This document shows positions 26,932-35,521 of a stretch of 64,000 nt of DNA, piece by piece. The position numbers and the translations under genes were made by a program. Under the pieces are notes generated by a model. It was given only the letters and a program-made list of their open reading frames with translations. It was not told the DNA's origin and ran no database searches. Source of the DNA: Candidatus Schekmanbacteria bacterium (GTDB taxonomy: Bacteria; Schekmanbacteria; GWA2-38-11; J061); assembly GCA_016219965.1 (NCBI GenBank), contig JACRJM010000002.1, forward strand, positions 1 to 64,000. The letters are read 5' to 3'. Within the stretch, counting starts at the first letter, position 1. Every line of letters starts with the position of its first letter.

Positions 26932-27951
26932 ATGTCAGTTATAACAACTACTGAATATAAGACATTTTTAAAAGAGATTAAGGAGCGCATATATAAAGCC
27001 CAGTATGACGCACTTAAAGCTGTAAACAAAGAGCTTATAAACCTGTATTGGGACATTGGGAAATCAATCGTGGCAAAGCAGGATAAGCTCGGCTGGGGCA
27101 AATCTGTAGTAGAAAATCTAGCTAAGGATTTGCAAAAAGAATTTTCTGGGATACAGGGATTTTCTGCTAGAAACCTCTGGAATATGCGGACATTTTATTT
27201 GACTTACAAAGAAGATCAAAAACTGCAGCCATTGGTTGCAGAAATTAGCTGGACCAAAAATGTCATTATTATGGAACGGTGCAAGGACGACATCCGGCGG
27301 GAATTCTACCTCAAGACAACAAAGAAGTTTGGCTGGACAAAAGATGTTCTGATTAACCAGCTTGAAGCAGGTGCATTTGAACGGTATATGACAAATCAGA
27401 CAAACTTTGATAAAGCCGTGCCGGAAAAATACCGTCATCAGGCAAAGCTTGCAGTGAAAGATGAATATTCCTTCGACTTTCTGGAACTTGGCGAAGAACA
27501 TTCGGAAAAAGAACTCGAACTGGCACTTTTAGAAAATGTGAGGAAGTTCCTGATTGAGATGGGTGGCTACTTTACCTTTGTGGGTAATCAGTACCGTTTG
27601 GAGATAGACAATCAGGAGTTTTTTATTGATTTGCTGTTATATCACCGGCAACTGAGGTGTCTTGTGGCAATAGAATTAAAGATCGGCGCATTCAAGCCTG
27701 AATATGCCGGCAAGATGCAGTTTTATCTTTCTGCCCTGAACGATAGAGCAAAGCTTCCTGATGAGAATCCATCTATAGGCATTATTTTGTGCAAAGACAA
27801 AAGCCGGACATTTGTTGAATATGCACTGAAGGATACTAAAAAAGCTATAGGCGTATCTACCTACAAACTGACTGGAAAACTTCCGCGCGAGCTAAAAAAA
27901 TATCTACCGTCTCCTGAAGAGATGATTGAAAGAATAAAGTATCTGGAATAG
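26932..27951 (+). CDS. DUF1016 (YhcG-type) PDDEXK nuclease-fold protein
   Basis: 339 aa from the ATG at 26932, preceded by GGGAAGAAA. The N-terminal DUF1016 domain is recognisable by INLYWDIGKSIV and SARNLWNMRTFYLTY. The C-terminal domain has the nuclease-type core FFIDLLLYHRQL and CLVAIELKIG, giving the D...(E/D)xK arrangement, and ends GIILCKDKSRTFVEYAL. YhcG-family proteins are often found near restriction-modification or other mobile genes and are thought to bind or cut nucleic acid, but their function is not settled. It stands alone. A second, divergent family member lies at 34282-35316. Confidence 0.85.
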   Translation: MSVITTTEYKTFLKEIKERIYKAQYDALKAVNKELINLYWDIGKSIVAKQDKLGWGKSVVENLAKDLQKEFSGIQGFSARNLWNMRTFYLTYKEDQKLQPLVAEISWTKNVIIMERCKDDIRREFYLKTTKKFGWTKDVLINQLEAGAFERYMTNQTNFDKAVPEKYRHQAKLAVKDEYSFDFLELGEEHSEKELELALLENVRKFLIEMGGYFTFVGNQYRLEIDNQEFFIDLLLYHRQLRCLVAIELKIGAFKPEYAGKMQFYLSALNDRAKLPDENPSIGIILCKDKSRTFVEYALKDTKKAIGVSTYKLTGKLPRELKKYLPSPEEMIERIKYLE

Positions 27952-28068
27952 CAAAGATACAAGTGATTAAACTAACACGCAAAACAGCTACACTTCATCT
28001 TGACACCACCTTAAAAAGAAATATGCTCGTGATGCTATAAGTTGTTAAACTTTTTTCAGGAGTTTTAA

Positions 28069-28575
28069 ATGCTTCGAAACAAAATTTCGCTGGTTAAATC
28101 CTGCGCCTGCCTCTTACTGATAGTATTTCTTTCATCAGGCTGTTCTCTTTTCGGGTTGTGGGAGGAGCCGGGTGCAGATTCAAAGCAGTTATGGACATAC
28201 ATCCAAAAAAGGAAACCCTATATAGAATATCCTTTTATCCCCGGGGAAAACGGTTTGTATAAAGGACAAGATCCTCACGGATACTGGCTTCAGACATTTG
28301 TCAACGCAACAGCTCTTGAATCACTTGAAGATAAAAAAGGCATGTTTCCCCCGGGCTCGCTGATAGTCACAGAGAACTACTCTGAGGAAAAGGAGTTAAG
28401 GGAGCTGACAGTGATGTACAAAGTTGAAGGATACAATCCTAAAGCAGGAGACTGGTACTGGGTGACATATGATGTAAACGGAGAACCGCTCCACGAAGGA
28501 AGGGCAAAGGTCTGTATAAATTGCCATAGCGAAATGGTTGACAACGATTACGTTTTCAGCGGTAAAATAAAATAA
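28069..28575 (+). CDS. Cytochrome P460-like haem lipoprotein
   Basis: 168 aa. An N-terminal signal ends in a lipobox (LSSGC, cysteine ~residue 25), so the protein should be lipid-anchored. The C-terminal part has GDWYWVTYDVNGEPLHEG followed by KVCINCHSE, a single CxxCH c-type haem site. This combination is typical of the cytochrome P460 family, whose characterised members oxidise hydroxylamine or act as small c-type cytochromes. The P460-specific lysine crosslink to haem cannot be assessed by eye. CAGGAG lies 9 nt before the ATG. It is followed 29 nt later by an MFS transporter gene. Confidence 0.75.
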   Translation: MLRNKISLVKSCACLLLIVFLSSGCSLFGLWEEPGADSKQLWTYIQKRKPYIEYPFIPGENGLYKGQDPHGYWLQTFVNATALESLEDKKGMFPPGSLIVTENYSEEKELRELTVMYKVEGYNPKAGDWYWVTYDVNGEPLHEGRAKVCINCHSEMVDNDYVFSGKIK

Positions 28576-28604
28576 TAATGACAATTTCAGAGCTTCTTTA
28601 AACA

Positions 28605-29891
28605 ATGTCTAAAGCCAAAGCCTCCGGAAATTACAGGTATGTAATACTTCTGACGCTCTGGCTCCTTTATTTCATAAACTACTGGGACAGAATAAGCGTC
28701 CTCACCCTCCTTCCGCTCATAAGAGAAGACCTTAATCTGACTCATGCTGAAGTGGGGCTTGCAGCATCGATATTTTTCTTTGCCTATGCGGTAGCACAGC
28801 TTTTTGCAGGCCACATGGCTGACCGCTTTGGAGCAAAAATAATGATGCGCATTGCCATAACGGTTTTTACTGCCATCACATTTGCTACCGGTCTTATTAA
28901 GAATTTTGTGCATTTCTTTATTGTCCGGGTTGCACTTGGTCTCGGCGAGGGACAACACTGGACGCCGAGCATGAAGGTCTGCGCAGACTGGTTTCCGGCA
29001 GGCGAGAAAGGAAGGGCAACAGGACTCTATACAACGTCTTTTACGATAGGTCCGGCAGTGGCTCCTATTGCTGCCACTTTTATTGCCGCCGCTCTTGGAT
29101 GGCGTTCTGTTTTTTTTCTCCTCGTCATCCCCGGAATAATTGGGATCATCTGTCTCAACCGTTATATCATCAACAAGCCTTTCGAAGCTCTTGCTCTGGG
29201 GAAAATATCAAAAGGAGAATATGATTACATAGAGGCAGGAATGCCGCCTCCCATGGGACATCAGGAAAAAGGGGTTTATGGGAGGGTAGTCGCTGATCCT
29301 GTTTTCTGGTGTTATTCCCTAATATTCTTTTTTAATCTCGCTGTTTACTGGGGAAACACGACATGGATATCATCTTTTCTTTATGAACAGCACAAGCTTA
29401 AACTTTCCACGATGGGCATGGTCGCAGCAGTCCCTTTTATTGTCGGGGCGCTCTCGCAGTATCTTGGCGGGATTATGATGGATAAGTTTTTTAAAGGGCG
29501 CATCAAACCAATACTTCTCATATCATTTATTGGATGTCTTCCCTCTTATTATATAATGAGCATTATCCCGCAGGGGAACGTCCCTTTGCTTGTTACTTTC
29601 TTCATACTGATAGGTTTTTTTGCAAATTTGAACTGGGGACCCTTTGTTGCTTTCATCCAGATAAGATATCCGAGGGAGATTGTGGGGACAGCGGCAGGAA
29701 TCAGCAATTTCATAGGCCAGTTCGGAGCATTCCTTTCCCCGGTGATAGCCGGGTTTTTGATTCTAAAGACAGAATCCGGAAGTGATTATTCAAATGTTTT
29801 TATTTTCTTCACCCTCTGTTCGCTGACTGCGGCAATCGCCACTTTGTTTTTAAATGAACAGCCATTGACTGAGAAAATGAGTGAAAAATGA
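28605..29891 (+). CDS. MFS transporter (anion:cation symporter-like)
   Basis: 428 aa with about 12 hydrophobic helices. The MFS A-motif region is GHMADRFGAKIMMR between helices 2 and 3. The start YVILLTLWLLYFINYWDRISV and the segment GLGEGQHWTPSMK match the anion:cation symporter (ACS) group, which imports organic anions such as sugar acids or aromatic acids with protons or sodium. The substrate cannot be inferred from this sequence. It probably forms a transcription unit with the P460-like lipoprotein gene ahead of it. No good ribosome binding site precedes the ATG. Confidence 0.82.
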   Translation: MSKAKASGNYRYVILLTLWLLYFINYWDRISVLTLLPLIREDLNLTHAEVGLAASIFFFAYAVAQLFAGHMADRFGAKIMMRIAITVFTAITFATGLIKNFVHFFIVRVALGLGEGQHWTPSMKVCADWFPAGEKGRATGLYTTSFTIGPAVAPIAATFIAAALGWRSVFFLLVIPGIIGIICLNRYIINKPFEALALGKISKGEYDYIEAGMPPPMGHQEKGVYGRVVADPVFWCYSLIFFFNLAVYWGNTTWISSFLYEQHKLKLSTMGMVAAVPFIVGALSQYLGGIMMDKFFKGRIKPILLISFIGCLPSYYIMSIIPQGNVPLLVTFFILIGFFANLNWGPFVAFIQIRYPREIVGTAAGISNFIGQFGAFLSPVIAGFLILKTESGSDYSNVFIFFTLCSLTAAIATLFLNEQPLTEKMSEK

Positions 29892-29917
29892 GCGAGAAAA
29901 AATAAGCTAAAAAATTA

Positions 29918-29946
29918 TTGACAACTTCCGGGCTTTAGTTTACACA
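29918..29946 (+). promoter_or_regulatory. Putative sigma-70 promoter for the tungstate operon
   Basis: TTGACA is followed after exactly 17 nt by TACACA, which is a perfect -35 box with a weaker -10. A transcript starting just downstream would begin about 30 nt before the riboswitch aptamer at 29985, the arrangement expected for a leader-controlled operon. Confidence 0.5.
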
Positions 29947-29984
29947 GTTTTCACTTTTTGAAGGAACATAATTACTACTCCGAA

Positions 29985-30094
29985 TTCTGTTACCTAATGT
30001 GCGATGGCGTGATGGGGCAGAATCGAAAGGGTAATGCTGGAAACGGCATTGCCTCCCGAATGGGAAAGGAGAGAGAATGTTTTCCCCAAGTTAG
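29985..30094 (+). ncRNA. Molybdenum/tungsten cofactor (Moco/Tuco) riboswitch aptamer
   Basis: The leader contains GCCTCCCGAATGGGAAAGG (30051-30069), the strongly conserved 3' core of the Moco RNA motif as known from the moaA leader of E. coli. Just before it is a 10-bp hairpin with a GAAA tetraloop (30030-30053) whose 3' strand supplies the GCC of that core, as in known aptamers. A GGGG/CCCC pair (30014-30017 with 30085-30088) can close the outer helix. The RNA lies upstream of tupA; Moco/Tuco motifs are known in front of Mo and W transport genes. Exact ends are approximate. Confidence 0.82.
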
Positions 30095-30130
30095 CCGGTA
30101 CCAGTAAATGGTAACCGGTTTTTCTTTTTT
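30095..30130 (+). terminator. Riboswitch expression-platform terminator
   Basis: CCGGTACCA and TGGTAACCGG form a GC-rich stem with one bulged A and a 5-nt loop, followed by TTTTTCTTTTTT. This is a textbook intrinsic terminator placed between the aptamer and tupA. The upstream GTTACC at the 5' side of the leader is complementary to GGTAAC in the 3' arm and could act as an antiterminator. Cofactor binding would then favour termination and reduce tungstate uptake when cofactor is plentiful (inference). Confidence 0.8.
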
Positions 30131-30179
30131 ATACGGCCTATCAGGATAACAAACCATTAAAATACTATTGGAGAAGAGA

Positions 30180-31007
30180 ATGAAGAAGTTTTTCATAATA
30201 GTTTCAGTTTTATTCATTTTCGCAGCAACAACAACTGTAAACTCCCATGCAGAGACACGTCTCCGAATGAGTACGACAACAAGCACTGAAAATTCCGGAC
30301 TGCTGCCGGTCATTATAACCCCCTTTGAGAAGGCTAATGATGTCAAAATAGATGTCATAGCCGTAGGGACAGGAGCAGCGCTGAAACTTGGCGAGAACGG
30401 AGATGTTGATCTGGTCTTTGTTCATTCGCGCCCTGATGAAGATAAATTCGTGGCTTCGGGTTTTGGTATTGACCGGCGCGATGTCATGCATAATGATTTT
30501 GTAATTCTGGGACCTAAAAATGATCCTGAAAATTTAAAAGGCGCAGGCTCAGCTCTCGAAGCTTTTAAAAGACTTGGTGCAGGGAAATGTGAGTTCATTT
30601 CACGCGGCGACAACTCAGGGACACACATAAAAGAAAAGGAATTGTGGAAGCTGGCAGGTGTTTCACCCTCAGGCAGTCCGCTTGCCAAATGGTATGTTGA
30701 GACAGGACAGGGAATGGGTGCCGTGCTTCAGATAGCAAATGACAAGCAGGCTTATACGCTTGCCGACCGGGGGACCTACATTGCCTATGAAAAGAAGGTT
30801 GACCTTGTAATTCTCTATGAAGGGGACAAGACCTTATACAATCCGTACGGCATCATTGCTGTTAACCCGGCTAAATTTCCACATGTAAAATATGACCTCG
30901 CGAAGAAGTTCATTGAATACATCACAAGCTCTGAAGGGCAGAAGATTATTGCTGATTTCAAAGTGAACGGCAAAGAACTTTTTTTCCCTGATGCGATTAA
31001 AAACTAA
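30180..31007 (+). CDS. tupA: Tungstate ABC transporter, periplasmic binding protein
   Basis: 275 aa from the ATG at 30180, preceded by GGAGAAG, with a cleavable signal peptide (about residues 1-24, ending NSHAE). The mature protein starts RLRMSTTTSTENSGLLPVI, the TupA signature whose T-T-S-T segment binds the oxyanion. It also contains VGTGAALKLGENGDVDLVFVH and the FISRGDNSGTH loop. TupA proteins bind tungstate with much higher affinity than molybdate. It is the first gene after the riboswitch terminator, and tupB and tupC follow beyond a small Ig-like gene. Confidence 0.93.
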   Translation: MKKFFIIVSVLFIFAATTTVNSHAETRLRMSTTTSTENSGLLPVIITPFEKANDVKIDVIAVGTGAALKLGENGDVDLVFVHSRPDEDKFVASGFGIDRRDVMHNDFVILGPKNDPENLKGAGSALEAFKRLGAGKCEFISRGDNSGTHIKEKELWKLAGVSPSGSPLAKWYVETGQGMGAVLQIANDKQAYTLADRGTYIAYEKKVDLVILYEGDKTLYNPYGIIAVNPAKFPHVKYDLAKKFIEYITSSEGQKIIADFKVNGKELFFPDAIKN

Positions 31008-31010
31008 GAA

Positions 31011-31502
31011 ATGAAAAATATATTTTTTATCATAATATTGGCGGCTAACATTGTTTTATTGTCTGCTTCCCTGCAAAATGCGGGATGGTGGGGAGACGAG
31101 GAAATAACTTTGGAGAAAGCATCTTTAAATGACGGCACAACGCTTCTCGTATCACCAAATCCGGACAATAACAGGAATGTTCTGGTCAACTCTACTATTA
31201 AGCTCGAATTCAGCAGGAAGATTACAGACACAACTGTCAGCATAATCACTAACCAGCCCAATAAAACGCTCTTTATATTGACAAAAGCACTGACAAAAGC
31301 CGGTGGTGCCGTTGTGCCTGTAACTGTTACGGCAAACAAATCTCCGGTAACCGTTAAACCTATCAGCGATTTAGAACCTCAAACGAAATATATCCTTACC
31401 GTCAAGGCAGGTATTACATCGAATAACAGAGCTTACTGGACTAAGACTGATATAGTCATAGCATTCACTACGAAAAGCCAGAAAGCGGAACAACATAAAT
31501 AA
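31011..31502 (+). CDS. Exported Ig-like (Big_5-type) protein within the tungstate operon
   Basis: 163 aa with an N-terminal signal or anchor helix (KNIFFIIILAANIVLL). One bacterial Ig-like domain follows, recognisable by VLVNSTIKLEFSRKITD, near the middle, and the closing DLEPQTKYILTVKAGI. Such 'Big_5' domains occur in many surface proteins. It starts 3 nt after the tupA stop and ends 82 nt before tupB, so it is transcribed with the transporter. It is not a known Tup component. It could be a periplasmic accessory or scaffold, or an incidental insertion. Confidence 0.65.
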   Translation: MKNIFFIIILAANIVLLSASLQNAGWWGDEEITLEKASLNDGTTLLVSPNPDNNRNVLVNSTIKLEFSRKITDTTVSIITNQPNKTLFILTKALTKAGGAVVPVTVTANKSPVTVKPISDLEPQTKYILTVKAGITSNNRAYWTKTDIVIAFTTKSQKAEQHK

Positions 31503-31584
31503 GCGATTAACAAAAGTTTTTCTGGCAAAAAGGCAGTAAAAAATATTCAGTGCAATTCTTTTAATCCTGTGTAAAACATTACAA

Positions 31585-32274
31585 ATGGACTATCTTATTG
31601 ATTCCTTCTACTCTGCTGGCGGACTCATCTTCGGTTTTGATCCAGAGGTTTATTTCATTGTCTGGACATCGGTGCGCATTTCGCTTATTGCCACCATTCT
31701 TGCCGCGGTTCTGGGAATTCCTCTGGGAGTATTGATTTCGCTTAACCGGTTTAGAGGTAAAGGCGCAGCAATCCTGATACTAAATACATTGATGGCGCTT
31801 CCTACAGTTGTCGTCGGGCTTTTCTTCTACGCACTTTTAAGCCGACGGGGGGTTTTGGGAGATTTTGGCCTACTTTACACCCCCTGGGGAGTGATAATCG
31901 GTGAGCTGTTCCTCGCTCTTCCTATTGTTGTAAATTACACCATCTCAGCAGTACAGGGAATAGACAAAAGGCTTCTTCTTACATGTAAATCACTTGGGGC
32001 ATCACCGGTCCAGGAGGCATCAATAATATTGAAAGAGGCAAGATTTGCAGTGATGGCTGCTGTAGTTGCAGGATTCGGAAGGATCATCGCAGAGGTCGGA
32101 GTTGCCATGATGCTTGGTGGTAACATAAGGGGTTTCACCCGCACCATGACAACAGCAATTGCGCTTGAAACAAGCAAGGGGGAGTTTGAGCTTGGGCTTG
32201 CTCTCGGCATACTTCTGCTCGCTGTAGCCTTTGCCGTAAATGGCGCGCTTTATAAGATTCAGAAGGGGAAATAA
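31585..32274 (+). CDS. tupB: Tungstate ABC transporter permease
   Basis: 229-aa inner-membrane permease with about five to six helices. The cytoplasmic coupling loop shows the EAA-type motif LTCKSLGASPVQEASIILKEAR with a following G-F-G-R-I-I-A-E-V-G segment, characteristic of TupB/ModB permeases. It would dimerise to form the tungstate channel and couple to TupC. No strong ribosome binding site is visible upstream. It is separated from tupC by 21 nt. Confidence 0.9.
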   Translation: MDYLIDSFYSAGGLIFGFDPEVYFIVWTSVRISLIATILAAVLGIPLGVLISLNRFRGKGAAILILNTLMALPTVVVGLFFYALLSRRGVLGDFGLLYTPWGVIIGELFLALPIVVNYTISAVQGIDKRLLLTCKSLGASPVQEASIILKEARFAVMAAVVAGFGRIIAEVGVAMMLGGNIRGFTRTMTTAIALETSKGEFELGLALGILLLAVAFAVNGALYKIQKGK

Positions 32275-32295
32275 AGTGAAAATGAAGAGAAAATA

Positions 32296-33291
32296 ATGAG
32301 CATTGCATACAGACTGGAAAACATTTCTTTCGGATATGGTTCGCGCACTGTACTTAATATCCCTGAGCTTGAAATTGAAGCAGGAAGAATCACTGCACTT
32401 GTCGGCCCCAATGGCTCAGGCAAGACTACTCTTTTAAATATGCTTTCTTTTATCGAGATTCCGGGAAAAGGAGAGATTTCCTTTTTCAACGAGAAGGTGA
32501 AAGACGGGGATGTACTTGCCTTTCGCAGGCGAGTGGGACTTCTGCTTCAAAATCCATATCTCTTCCATTCCTCTGTGATATCTAATGTAGAGGCAGGGCT
32601 TAAGATCCGGGGGATATCTCCCCATGAAAGGCACAGCATATCTGCGGATGCACTGGCAAAAGTCGGACTTTTCGGTTTCGAGGGGAGAAAGGCGACATCT
32701 CTTTCAGGAGGCGAGGCGCAGAGGGTTGCCCTTGCACGGGTGCTTGCCCTTCAACCTCAGGTCATATTACTCGATGAGCCGGCAACCTATATGGATGCAG
32801 AAAGTGAAAGACGCACGGAAGAGGTTATCCTTGAGCTTAACAGGGAGAAGGGCGTTACAGTTATATTTACGACACAGGATATTCTGCGTGCACAGGCTCT
32901 CGCAGACAGGGTGCTCAGCATCTTCAGGGGAAGCATTGTCTCAGCATCGCTTGTAAATCTTTTCCGCGGGAAAGTCTCTGAAGACGGAAAACAATTCCAT
33001 ACAGAGAAAATTGTCATTTTTATTTCCGGCGGGAGCGGCAACGAAACTCATATCTCTGTTGACCCTTCTGATATAGTTCTTTCCAAAGAATCACTCCATT
33101 CAAGCATGAGAAACTCTTTCAAGGGGCGGATAGTCGCGATTTTCGAAGAGAATGGAAAGGTGCGCATCGAAGTTGAAGCAGGAGAACGCTTCCAGTCCCT
33201 TATCACGCGCGACTCTCTAAAAGAAATGGGTCTTCATATCGGCGACGATGTCTGGCTCTCCTTCAAGTCAACTGCCGTGAAGGTGTTTTAG
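32296..33291 (+). CDS. tupC: Tungstate ABC transporter ATP-binding protein with C-terminal oxyanion-binding domain
   Basis: 331-aa ATPase. Walker A is GPNGSGKTT (~residue 36), the ABC signature LSGGEAQRVALARV (~134), and Walker B VILLDEPATYMD (~155). After the ATPase core (to ~220), the C-terminal 100 residues include RNSFKGRIVAIFEENGKVRIEV and the following ITRDSLKEMGLHIGDDVW. These form a TOBE/Mop-type domain that in ModC binds molybdate or tungstate and can trans-inhibit transport. So the operon may be regulated twice: by the cofactor riboswitch and by substrate binding to this domain. Confidence 0.9.
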   Translation: MSIAYRLENISFGYGSRTVLNIPELEIEAGRITALVGPNGSGKTTLLNMLSFIEIPGKGEISFFNEKVKDGDVLAFRRRVGLLLQNPYLFHSSVISNVEAGLKIRGISPHERHSISADALAKVGLFGFEGRKATSLSGGEAQRVALARVLALQPQVILLDEPATYMDAESERRTEEVILELNREKGVTVIFTTQDILRAQALADRVLSIFRGSIVSASLVNLFRGKVSEDGKQFHTEKIVIFISGGSGNETHISVDPSDIVLSKESLHSSMRNSFKGRIVAIFEENGKVRIEVEAGERFQSLITRDSLKEMGLHIGDDVWLSFKSTAVKVF

Positions 33292-33456
33292 GTGTTTTTC
33301 ATTCAGAAATTTATTGACTTGAAAATAGTTTTGTTAGAAAAGCGCAAACAGATTTTATAAATTCCATTATTTACAAAGAAGATGGTAATTTAGATAATCG
33401 TTTGGGCAGTGGTTAGTCGTAGAGAATTGAAACTATTCTAGACCCGGAGGGAAGTA

Positions 33457-34206
33457 ATGATGAAGATGATGAGAGGCGAATTAACCAAGCATCTTAGCAG
33501 TGCATTGTCAGACCTGAAGAACATTAAACTCACGAAGTTCCTGCAAATCGCTATTTTCGGGTTCACTCTGATATTTTTTACAGAGTTACCGGTAAACGCC
33601 ACAATTATTGGCGGAAATGTGACAGGTGGGGCAGCTTATCTTCTTGGAGGCACCTTTGAAAAGCTCACTGTTCCGCTTGCAAATCCATATGGTCCTCCAA
33701 ACAGCGTTGGAGAAAACAATTTTGAGTCCTTGAACCTATTGGGATTCGATGAGAATCAGAATATCCTGATTACCTCTCCTCTTGTGTTGGATGTAGGAGG
33801 CAGTCCTTTGCCTGCGGGAACTGTCGTGGCAAGCCATTACGTCTTTTTTGACCCGACATCTTATACGACTTTAATTGGAACAGTAGATTTTGACTCTAAT
33901 GTTCTTGGAATAATTTTCAATACTGACAGTCTGGCAAACAGCGATTTTCTTGCCCAAACCGGAGTAAATTATCTTAGTCCGTTCAGGAGAGGACTTGAGC
34001 TTACTTCAGGAGATTTAGTTACTATCAGCGGTCCGCGCCAGATTCAATTCACTGTAACAGCGGGAAACCCCGGTGATTATGTTCGCGTGCTTACTGAATA
34101 TTCTCCCGGAGGTGCACCTGTCCCTGAACCAGCAAGCATATTACTATTAATGACAGGCTTGGCAGGTTTTGGTCTATTGCGCTGGCACAGCCGGAAACAG
34201 GGATAA
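33457..34206 (+). CDS. PEP-CTERM sorting-domain exported protein
   Basis: 249 aa. A signal peptide around residues 28-48 (IAIFGFTLIFF then VNA) leads to a beta-rich mature domain. The end is VPEPASILLLMTGLAGFGLL followed by RWHSRKQG, a canonical PEP-CTERM tripartite tail: the PEP motif, a hydrophobic helix and a basic cluster. Such proteins are processed by exosortase and exported with extracellular polysaccharide. No exosortase gene lies in this window. The long stretch before the signal (about 27 residues) may mean that the start is one of the internal methionines, though GGAGGG precedes the first ATG by 5 nt. Confidence 0.88.
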   Translation: MMKMMRGELTKHLSSALSDLKNIKLTKFLQIAIFGFTLIFFTELPVNATIIGGNVTGGAAYLLGGTFEKLTVPLANPYGPPNSVGENNFESLNLLGFDENQNILITSPLVLDVGGSPLPAGTVVASHYVFFDPTSYTTLIGTVDFDSNVLGIIFNTDSLANSDFLAQTGVNYLSPFRRGLELTSGDLVTISGPRQIQFTVTAGNPGDYVRVLTEYSPGGAPVPEPASILLLMTGLAGFGLLRWHSRKQG

Positions 34207-34236
34207 GATAATTCAGTAAAACTGAAATTACTATTG

Positions 34237-34280
34237 AAGCTCCCCAGGCAGGAGTTAGAACTTGGGGGAGTTTCTATTTT
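34237..34280. terminator. Terminator between convergent PEP-CTERM and DUF1016 genes
   Basis: AAGCTCCCC pairs with GGGGAGTT (one bulged G) around an 18-nt loop, followed on the plus strand by TTTCTATTTTATT. It lies between the 3' ends of two convergent genes and could serve both, though the T-rich tract favours the PEP-CTERM gene. Confidence 0.6.
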
Positions 34281-34281
34281 A

Positions 34282-35316
34282 TTATTCCAATTGTTTTTTA
34301 AGTTCTTCTTTGCTCGGAAGGTATAGCTGGTACTGCCGGGCAAAAATATGCTCATTATCCTCGGGCAAGGTGAATTCAACAACTGCCTTCTTAGCTTCTT
34401 TGCATAAAATTATTCCAATGGTGCTGTTTTCATCCGGGCATTTCATCATGCGGTCATAGTAGTTCACATACATTTGCATCTGCCCTATATCCTGATGCTT
34501 TAGTTTCCCTATTTTCAAGTCTATTAGAACAAAACACTTTAGCAGGCGATTATAAAACACAAGGTCCACAAAGAAGTGTTCTTCATCAAATGTAAAGCGC
34601 TTCTGTCTGCCTACGAAGAGAAAACCTTTTCCAAGCTCAAGGAGAAAGTGCTCGATCTTATTGATAATAGCTGTTTCAAGATCGCTTTCCGTATAGCTGG
34701 CGTCTTCTTTCAATCCGAGAAATTCCAGTACATAAGGTTCTTTGATTGCATCCTGCGGGGTCGTTAGGACATGCCCTTTTTGACTTAATTCTTTCACTCG
34801 GTGTTTATCACGGCTAAGTGCAAGCCGTTCATAAAGAGATGAATTAAACTGACGTTCAAGTTCCCGGAGTGACCAGTTTTGTTTTGCAGCTTCTATCTCA
34901 TAAAAACTACGTTCTGCATCAGAAAGCCTTATGAGAAAGACATAATGAGACCAGCTCAGAGGAAAGGTTGTCTGAGAAATACGCGACGCTGTCTCGGATT
35001 TCGCAGACATTGTCTGCGAAATTTTTGCGGAGTATAGCAGGAAGAACTTCCGCATGTTTTCAAGGTTTCTCTCGGAATAGCCCTTGCCGAATTCTTTTGT
35101 CAGATCAAGACTCAGGTTTTTCAAAGTTTCCTCGGCATAGCCCGCCCGCTTTTTCCCCTGCTGCTCATCTACCACGATCATCCTGCCTATTTCAAAATAG
35201 GTCATCACCATAGCAGTGTTGATGTTCCTTGCTACAGCATTTCTCGCTTCGCGCAGGAGAGTTTTTATATTTTCAAATAATTTTTGATGCGATAGTTTCT
35301 TTTCTATTTTATCCAT
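34282..35316 (-). CDS. DUF1016 (YhcG-type) PDDEXK nuclease-fold protein, second copy
   Basis: 344 aa; AAGGA lies about 10 nt upstream of the ATG on the minus strand. The N-terminal DUF1016 domain shows MVMTYFEIGRMIV and SERNLENMRKFFLLY. The C-terminal nuclease-like domain shows HFFVDLVFYNRLL with VLIDLKIG (D...DxK) and GIILCKEAKKAVVEF. Between them, residues ~112-130 hold a short internal repeat, ISQTMSAKSE then SRISQT. It is clearly related in domain plan to the protein at 26932 but differs at most positions, so it is an old paralogue or a separate acquisition rather than a recent copy. It stands alone. Confidence 0.85.
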   Translation of the reverse strand: MDKIEKKLSHQKLFENIKTLLREARNAVARNINTAMVMTYFEIGRMIVVDEQQGKKRAGYAEETLKNLSLDLTKEFGKGYSERNLENMRKFFLLYSAKISQTMSAKSETASRISQTTFPLSWSHYVFLIRLSDAERSFYEIEAAKQNWSLRELERQFNSSLYERLALSRDKHRVKELSQKGHVLTTPQDAIKEPYVLEFLGLKEDASYTESDLETAIINKIEHFLLELGKGFLFVGRQKRFTFDEEHFFVDLVFYNRLLKCFVLIDLKIGKLKHQDIGQMQMYVNYYDRMMKCPDENSTIGIILCKEAKKAVVEFTLPEDNEHIFARQYQLYLPSKEELKKQLE

Positions 35317-35521
35317 TACTTAATATCCTTAAAATAAGCTAAGTTTTGTTTAGACAATACCAAAAGATGATATTCTTATACAATATTATTTAAGTGTTTA
35401 ATGCTGGATTGTTGGATGAAAAAACAGGGAAAGTAACTTTTTACTTATAATCTGTTAATTTCGCTTGATAAAAATATTCTTTGATATTAAAAGTTCAAGG
35501 AATTTTCGAGGGAGTGCTCGG

